Made by a program: the position numbers and the translations under genes. From the NCBI GenBank assembly GCA_014841595.1, contig JACYUE010000001.1, positions 1,662,996 through 1,726,995 of the forward strand: a stretch of 64,000 nucleotides of DNA, in the 5' to 3' direction. The DNA is from Oxalobacteraceae sp. CFBP 8761. Its GTDB lineage: Bacteria > Pseudomonadota > Gammaproteobacteria > Burkholderiales > Burkholderiaceae_D. The notes below the pieces were generated by a model. The model worked only from the letters and a program-made list of their open reading frames with translations, was not told where the DNA came from and searched no databases. Of this stretch, positions 58,759 to 64,000 are shown piece after piece. The first letter of the stretch is position 1. Every line of letters begins with the position of its first letter.

Positions 58759-60344
58759 ATACGGACACTGCAACGATGACAGATGTGCACGCGGCCGTGA
58801 CGGCCATCGAACAACAGATGGCCGGGGCGGCGCGCGTGCTGCGCGAAGCGGCCGGCATGGAAGTGATGGGCACGTTCTTCCTGGCCGGGCAGGAGTTCGC
58901 GCTGCCGGCATTGAACGTGCGCGAAGTGGTGGGCATGCCGGCGCGGATCACGCCGATCCCGCTGTCGCCGCGCTGCCTGGAGGGCATCTTCACACTGCGC
59001 GGCGCGGCGATTCCGCTGCTCAACCTGGGCCGCATCTTCGATCCTGCTGCACCTGGTGTGACGGGCGAGCAGCGCGTGGTGATCATCGACGTCGACGACA
59101 TCCAGGTCGGCCTCGTGTTCGACGCCACCGGCGAAGTGCTGCGCGTGCGGCCCGAGCAACGCGCCGGCCTGCACTGGCAACAGGACACTGCGCGCGGCGT
59201 CATCGCCGGCACGATCACGCTGGCCGATGGCGCGCGCGTGCTGCAGCTGCTCGATGCCGATGCGCTGGTGCGGATCGATAACGTGCCCCAGGTACGCGCC
59301 CATGCCAGCGTGGCGCGCGACGCCTGGCGCATGCGCTTCCTGCGCCAGGCGCAGGGCCGCAAGTGCATCTCGTTTACCGTCGGCGGCCTGCGCGTTGCGC
59401 TGGCGATGGAAGCGATCCAGGAGATCATGCGCGTGCCCGAACTGCTGCCGTCGGTGATGGTGGGCCGCCTGTGCAAGGGCTGGCTGAACCTGCGCGGCGT
59501 GCCGGTCGGCGTGGTCGACTTCGGCGCGCTGCTCGGTTGCGGTCCGTCGCAGTCCGAGCCGCTTGATGCACGCGTCCTGATCGTGCGCATCGGCGACGAG
59601 CAACTGGGCCTGCTGGTCGATGCGGTCGACGACATCCGCCCGTACTTCGACACCGACATCCTGCCCATTCCGCTGCTGGGCACCGCGCGCGGCGCGATGT
59701 ACCGCGGCTGCCTGCCCAACGCCGAACTGGGCGACAGCCTGTTCCTGGCCCATGACCATCTATTCTCGGAGTCCGAGGTGAGCGACATCTGCGCCGGCCA
59801 TCGCCGCCTGTATGCACAAGAAGCCAGCGCTGCCTGCGCTGCCCGCAAGATGACCGGCGCGCGCCACGTATACCTGGCGTTTTCGCTCGATACAGGCTGG
59901 GCCGCCGACATCAGCCAGGTACGCGAGATCGTCGATTTCGACGGCGCCGTCACCCGCCCGCCCGGGATGCCGGCCTGCGTGCACGGCATGCTGCAGGTGC
60001 GCCAGCAGATGGTGTGCGTGATCGACCTGCGCCTGTTGTACGGCATGGCACCCTTGGCGGCCGCGCCGGCGACCGATGCCGCGCGCCGCATCCTGGTGCT
60101 CGAGCACGACGGCGAGCGCTTCGGCCTGATCGTCGACCGCGTCGACACCATCCTGTCGCTGCCGGACACCCAGCGCCGCCCATCGCCGCAACTGCTGCGC
60201 GTAAACGGTCCGCAAGACATGCGCCAGGACAGCGCCGAAGTGCTCGAAGTGCCCGGCATCGACGGGCGCGAGGACGTGCTGACGCTGTTCGACAAGGAGA
60301 AGTTCATCGTCACGCTGCGCCAGCAATTGGGCGCGGTGCATTGA
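58755..60344 (+). CDS. Triple CheW-domain scaffold protein
   Basis: 529 residues from ATG 58755; upstream codons in the same frame lie inside cheD. Three CheW domains follow each other: the first at about 30-180 (FFLAGQEFALPALNVREVVG), the second at about 200-350 (CISFTVGGLRVALAMEAIQE, with GWLNLRGVPVGVVDFGALLG), the third at about 375-525 (VYLAFSLDTGWAADISQVRE, GMLQVRQQMVCVIDLRLLYG). There is no kinase or receiver domain. CheW couples receptors to CheA; a three-domain chain could bridge several receptors or kinases. The start overlaps the cheD stop. A terminator follows at once. Confidence 0.9.
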   Translation: MNTDTATMTDVHAAVTAIEQQMAGAARVLREAAGMEVMGTFFLAGQEFALPALNVREVVGMPARITPIPLSPRCLEGIFTLRGAAIPLLNLGRIFDPAAPGVTGEQRVVIIDVDDIQVGLVFDATGEVLRVRPEQRAGLHWQQDTARGVIAGTITLADGARVLQLLDADALVRIDNVPQVRAHASVARDAWRMRFLRQAQGRKCISFTVGGLRVALAMEAIQEIMRVPELLPSVMVGRLCKGWLNLRGVPVGVVDFGALLGCGPSQSEPLDARVLIVRIGDEQLGLLVDAVDDIRPYFDTDILPIPLLGTARGAMYRGCLPNAELGDSLFLAHDHLFSESEVSDICAGHRRLYAQEASAACAARKMTGARHVYLAFSLDTGWAADISQVREIVDFDGAVTRPPGMPACVHGMLQVRQQMVCVIDLRLLYGMAPLAAAPATDAARRILVLEHDGERFGLIVDRVDTILSLPDTQRRPSPQLLRVNGPQDMRQDSAEVLEVPGIDGREDVLTLFDKEKFIVTLRQQLGAVH

Positions 60345-60367
60345 GCTGCGCGCCCTCCAGCTGATTC

Positions 60368-60391
60368 AATGGCCCCGCGGGGCCATTTTTT
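60368..60391 (+). terminator. Terminator of the chemotaxis operon
   Basis: A perfect 20-nt palindrome (AATGGCCCCG and its complement) is followed by a T run, 24 bp after the triple-CheW stop. Confidence 0.85.
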
Positions 60392-60612
60392 CTTGTGCAC
60401 GCAAAAGCAACCTCGCAGCTTGCCATGATGCCCAGCAACGCTTTTGGTCAATCAAGTTGCTCAATAACGCATTGTGGCGCTGTGGAGCAAACGCAAAACA
60501 GCACATTGACGTTAGTCAACTTTGATCTGGCGGCATCAGCGTAGTGTAGCGGCTGAACTTTTTCTGTCGCGTTCGCTGCAGGGAGTTCATTCCTCCCATC
60601 CCAGGACCACAC

Positions 60613-63354
60613 ATGGCTATCGATCGCCGCGCGTTTCAAGACCTCTTGCACGATCAGCAGCACAATCGAATCCTGCGCCTTTCGTTTCCGAACGACGATG
60701 CACCGCGCGCCCAATTCCTGGTGAACCGGATCGATGCAGAGGAATACCTGTCGCGGGATTTCGTTTTTACGGTCGAGTTGCTGGCCGATGATCCCAATAT
60801 CGCGCTCAAGGATATGTTGGCAAAATTGCTGAATATCGAACTCGTGCGCCAAGATGGCAGCCTGCGCTATTTTTCTGGCTACTTGTTCAGCTTCCGTCGT
60901 TGCCGATGCGATGGTGGCGTCACTTTCTATGAAGCCATCCTTGGCCCGTGGCTGAAATTCCTGGCACTGCGCAATGACAGCTATCTGTTTCATGGCATGC
61001 GCTTGCGAGCGCAGGCCGATGACATCTTTCGCGACTATGGCGTGTTGTCGCGCTGGGAATGGCGCGTGACGGCGCAGGATCCGGTGATGCACGATGCCTG
61101 CCAGTTCAACGAAAGCGACTTCAATTACCTGAGCCGGCGCTGGGAAGACGCTGGGTGGTACTACTGGTATGAGCACGACGCTGCTGGTCACACGCTGATC
61201 ATTGGCTGCAATTCCACACTGGCGTCGCCGATCGACGGTGGTGCCGACGTGCGCTTTCACGGAGAAGGTAATGCACTGGAAGAAGATGCCATCGATTACT
61301 GGTCGCAGGTAAGGCATGTTGCGGTTTCAAGCGTCGCGCTGAACAGTTTTAATTTCAAAAATGCGAGACCGCGCAGCGTCACGACGCCAACGGTGAGCAA
61401 GCAGGGCCTGGTGCCATTGATCGAATCATATGGATATGCTGGCGCTTACGGTTTCAAGGACTGGAATCACGGGAATGCGCTCAGCCTCGTTCGCATGGAA
61501 GAAGTAGAAGCCATCGCCAAGCATATCGATGCCAGGGGCAACAATCGCTTCCTGATGCCGGGCCGCTGGTTCCGTCTGCTGGGCCATTTCAATTACGGTA
61601 TAACGCGCGAGGCGAGCAGGCCCGGGAAGGACGAGTTTCTGATTATTTCGGTACGCCATACTGCGACGAACAACTATCTGCAAACGGTGGAAAAAAAGGT
61701 CTCCTATCGTAACTGGGCGACATGCTCCGCCAGATCCGTCCCCTGGCGACCGGGGCGGCATTTCAACAGCGCGGAGACACGGATTCTCGCGCCGCAGACG
61801 GCGATCGTCGTGGGTGACCCTGGCCAGGACAGTATCTGCACGGATGATTACGGCAGGGTACGCGTGCAATTTCATTGGGATCGCAGGGGCAGCAACGATG
61901 ACCGTAGTTCCGCCTGGATCCGTGTGTCAAGCGCCTGGGCGGGCGCAGAATTTGGCGCGGCAGCGATTCCCAGGGTGGGTACGGAGGTTGTCGTCCAGTG
62001 GCTGGACGGTTGTCCGGACCGCCCGATCATCACAGGGGCGGTCTTTAACGGCAGTAACATGCCGCCGTGGGATGTGCCCGGGCAGCGCGCGTTGACGGGC
62101 CTGCGCAGCCGCGAGCTGGGATCCGGGGTCAGTTCTGCGGACGGGCGCGGCAATCACCTGATCCTTGACGACACGAGCGGCGAGATCCAGGCGCAGCTCA
62201 GAAGCGATCATCAGCATAGCCAGCTTTCACTGGGCCTCATCACGCGCATCGAAGACCATCGTGGGCGCAGGGACAGGCGTGGAGAAGGGTGGGAACTTCG
62301 TACCGACGGGCATGGTGTGGCGCGCGCGGCCAAGGGTCTGTTGATCACGACCGAGGTGCGGCAGGCTGCCTGCGGGACTGTCAAGGAAATGGGCGAAACG
62401 GTAAGGCAGCTGGATGCCGCACAGGCATTGCACGACGCTCAGGCGACGTCCGCATTGAAGGGATTTGCGCAGGACAATGGACAGCAGCACAGCGTCGCCG
62501 ATGTGCTCAAAGCGCAAAACGATGCGATACGGGGCGCAGGCGAACAGTTCCCGGAGCTTGCGGAGCCACATCTTGTTTTGTCCAGCCCGGCCGGAATTGA
62601 ATTGGTCTCGACCAGGTCGACCCATATTGCCAGCGGCGAGCACACCGCGCTGACGGCCGGCCACAACCTGTCGATCGCAGCTGGTGACAGCCTCTACGCG
62701 AGCATAAGGCAGACACTGCGTCTGTTCGTGCATAAAGCGGGCATGAAGTTCATTGCCGCCGCCGGAAAGATCACCGTGCAGGCGCATGACGACGACATTA
62801 AGGTGATCGCAGACAAGGTGCTGGCGCTGATCAGCCAATCCGACTGGGTCGATATCCGGGGAAGGAAGGGGGTACGGCTGCACGGCCCCGGCGCCATGGT
62901 TGAAATCACCGACCGCATGCAGGTATTCGCGCCGAAGCCGACGCTCTTTCACGGCAACCTGGAAACGCTCGCGCCCCAGAACCGGCCGCAGCCATCGCAG
63001 GAGCACAAGACCAACATCGACGAGGCGGCCACGCCCGAAGATCCGAAACAGCTCGTGTTGACGCTGCAAACGCATCGTGACAGCGGCCGCCCAATCGCCA
63101 ACATGCCGTACAAGCTGTTCAAGAACGGCAGCCGGTTCGACGAAGGCATCACCGATGACCTCGGTCGTATCGCCATCAAGCATACAAAAGGAACGCAGGC
63201 TTACTCGGTCGAGCTGGCCAATGGTGATCGCTACGATCTGGCAGCCTCGGAGAAGTTCGATTCGACGAACCACGCTTTGTACACCGAACAGTCCTTGTCG
63301 AGTCAGGGCGCACGCGCGCTTGATGGTTCGGCGGATGGCCGCACCCCAACCTGA
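60613..63354 (+). CDS. vgrG: Type VI secretion VgrG/TssI spike protein
   Basis: 913 residues. The gp27-like N-terminal region (about 15-400) has LSRDFVFTVELLADDPNIAL and QFNESDFNYLSRRWEDAGWY. The gp5-like OB-fold region (about 415-490) has YGRVRVQFHWDRRGSNDDRS then ASWIRV-like SSAWIRVSSAWAGAEFGA and GTEVVVQWLDGCPDRPIITG. A DUF2345 extension spans about 630-790. The last about 100 residues form a small Ig/transthyretin-like unit (VLTLQTHRDSGRPIANMPYK), typical of effector-binding VgrG tails. Next to it lies a PLD-like effector. VgrG tips the secreted tube and carries effectors into target cells. Confidence 0.93.
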   Translation: MAIDRRAFQDLLHDQQHNRILRLSFPNDDAPRAQFLVNRIDAEEYLSRDFVFTVELLADDPNIALKDMLAKLLNIELVRQDGSLRYFSGYLFSFRRCRCDGGVTFYEAILGPWLKFLALRNDSYLFHGMRLRAQADDIFRDYGVLSRWEWRVTAQDPVMHDACQFNESDFNYLSRRWEDAGWYYWYEHDAAGHTLIIGCNSTLASPIDGGADVRFHGEGNALEEDAIDYWSQVRHVAVSSVALNSFNFKNARPRSVTTPTVSKQGLVPLIESYGYAGAYGFKDWNHGNALSLVRMEEVEAIAKHIDARGNNRFLMPGRWFRLLGHFNYGITREASRPGKDEFLIISVRHTATNNYLQTVEKKVSYRNWATCSARSVPWRPGRHFNSAETRILAPQTAIVVGDPGQDSICTDDYGRVRVQFHWDRRGSNDDRSSAWIRVSSAWAGAEFGAAAIPRVGTEVVVQWLDGCPDRPIITGAVFNGSNMPPWDVPGQRALTGLRSRELGSGVSSADGRGNHLILDDTSGEIQAQLRSDHQHSQLSLGLITRIEDHRGRRDRRGEGWELRTDGHGVARAAKGLLITTEVRQAACGTVKEMGETVRQLDAAQALHDAQATSALKGFAQDNGQQHSVADVLKAQNDAIRGAGEQFPELAEPHLVLSSPAGIELVSTRSTHIASGEHTALTAGHNLSIAAGDSLYASIRQTLRLFVHKAGMKFIAAAGKITVQAHDDDIKVIADKVLALISQSDWVDIRGRKGVRLHGPGAMVEITDRMQVFAPKPTLFHGNLETLAPQNRPQPSQEHKTNIDEAATPEDPKQLVLTLQTHRDSGRPIANMPYKLFKNGSRFDEGITDDLGRIAIKHTKGTQAYSVELANGDRYDLAASEKFDSTNHALYTEQSLSSQGARALDGSADGRTPT

Positions 63355-63381
63355 CTTTTCATGAACAGAACAGGAAACGAC

Positions 63382-64000
63382 ATGAGCGCCGAAACTTATC
63401 TGCGAACCGAGCAGGTGCACATCAACGAAGTCAGCTGCCATGCGAATTCGACCGTTCAGTGGTTCGCGGAAGTCAGGAACAAGAAGGGAAGCGCCACCCA
63501 TCCGATCACCCACAACAATCGGCTAAGGCTCCTGGTCTGCGGCAAGGAGGGTTTCGCCGCAATCGCCAAAGACATCGCCGAGGCGAAGGAAAGCATCGAT
63601 CTGGTGTGCTGGGGCTTCGATCCCGGAATGGAGCTGAACCGAAATGGGTACATCTGGCCACGGGCCGACACCTATGGCGATCTGTTGATCGCGGCCGGAC
63701 GGCGGGGCGTAAGTGTTCGCTTGTTGATCTGGTATAGCTGGATCGGCGGAAAAAAACAGAAACACATGCCGGGCCATACCCACGGCACTTCACCCTGGCA
63801 TACGCAGAAAAGCGATCTGGTCGGCCAACAACTGCATGCCAAGACGAGTCTGGAAATGATTCGTGAGCATGCGCGTGAGCATCGCCATCAAAAAAAATGG
63901 ATGATTTCGGGCGACGAGTTGGGCGCAATGGCGAAGGAGGAGTACTGCTGCAGCTGGTATCGCGCGGCATTCAAGAATCTGCTCAGGGGCATCAGCATTC
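63382..64000 (+). CDS. Phospholipase-D-like T6SS effector, 3' end missing
   Basis: About 206 residues are visible, with ATG 63382 after AGGAAACGAC; ATG 63361 is an alternative. The N-terminal part has RLRLLVCGKEGFAAIAKDIA, KESIDLVCWGFDPGMELNRN and RRGVSVRLLIWYSW, the layout of the first PLD half in Tle5/PldA effectors. The catalytic HxKxxxxD motifs of Tle5 lie further downstream, so they are cut off. It sits 27 bp after vgrG, so VgrG is its likely carrier. An immunity gene should lie beyond the window. The assignment rests on these segments and context. Confidence 0.65.
   Translation, partial: MSAETYLRTEQVHINEVSCHANSTVQWFAEVRNKKGSATHPITHNNRLRLLVCGKEGFAAIAKDIAEAKESIDLVCWGFDPGMELNRNGYIWPRADTYGDLLIAAGRRGVSVRLLIWYSWIGGKKQKHMPGHTHGTSPWHTQKSDLVGQQLHAKTSLEMIREHAREHRHQKKWMISGDELGAMAKEEYCCSWYRAAFKNLLRGISI

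Noticed and set aside
1..64000. tRNA, rRNA or intact insertion sequences
   Set aside because: I saw no tRNA cloverleaf, rRNA segment or transposase with terminal repeats. A dedicated search (tRNAscan, Infernal) would be needed to exclude small RNAs.

Overview
The window is GC-rich chromosomal DNA from a Gram-negative bacterium. The gene families point to a betaproteobacterium of the Burkholderiales, most probably Oxalobacteraceae (Massilia/Duganella/Janthinobacterium-like). Supporting signs are a Bug/TctC binding protein, many LysR regulators, TonB receptors, type VI secretion genes, and AT-rich interspersed repeats between otherwise GC-rich genes. The genus is inferred from content; no rRNA or tRNA gene is visible to confirm it.

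Layout. 0-6 kb: a cut response regulator, an exported protein, a TonB-dependent receptor, an RcnB-like protein and an anchored unknown protein. 6-10 kb: a CdaR-type regulator divergent from an MFS anion transporter and glycerate 2-kinase, then a repeat cluster. 10-16 kb: a LysR regulator divergent from a CoA-thioester degradation set (CitE-like lyase, FAS1-like/MaoC hydratase, acyl-CoA dehydrogenase, family III CoA-transferase), closed by a convergent Bug binding protein. 16-21 kb: a Fur-boxed siderophore receptor coupled to a PepSY-flavodoxin-reductase fusion. 21-26 kb: nitroreductase, cold-shock protein, Gdx/SugE exporter, LysR and malic enzyme MaeB. 26-31 kb: D-tartrate dehydratase and tartrate/D-malate dehydrogenase with two LysR regulators and an RDD protein. 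31-33 kb: YitT membrane protein, second repeat cluster and an orphan TssA. 33-40 kb: an RND efflux operon with its own two-component system. 40-42 kb: a MarR-CPBP protease operon. 42-46.6 kb: two tandem copies of an HTH-REC regulator plus GAF-PAS histidine kinase module. 46.8-55.4 kb: a four-gene run of exported DUF11-type proteins, including a 1607-residue protein that looks like an outer-membrane barrel. 55.7-60.3 kb: a chemotaxis mini-operon (soluble double-PAS MCP, CheR, CheD, triple-CheW protein). 60.6-64 kb: VgrG and the start of a phospholipase-D-like effector.

Metabolically, the region 7-30 kb looks like a set of switches for hydroxy- and dicarboxylic acids. Glycerate enters through GarK. 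Tartrate and D-malate are turned into oxaloacetate, pyruvate or glycerate. MaeB makes pyruvate from malate. The CoA cluster probably splits a C5 dicarboxylate into acetyl-CoA and pyruvate.

The least explained parts are the DUF11/barrel operon, the duplicated HTH-REC/kinase module, the triple-CheW chemotaxis cluster and the REPIN-like repeats at 9.6 and 31.8 kb.
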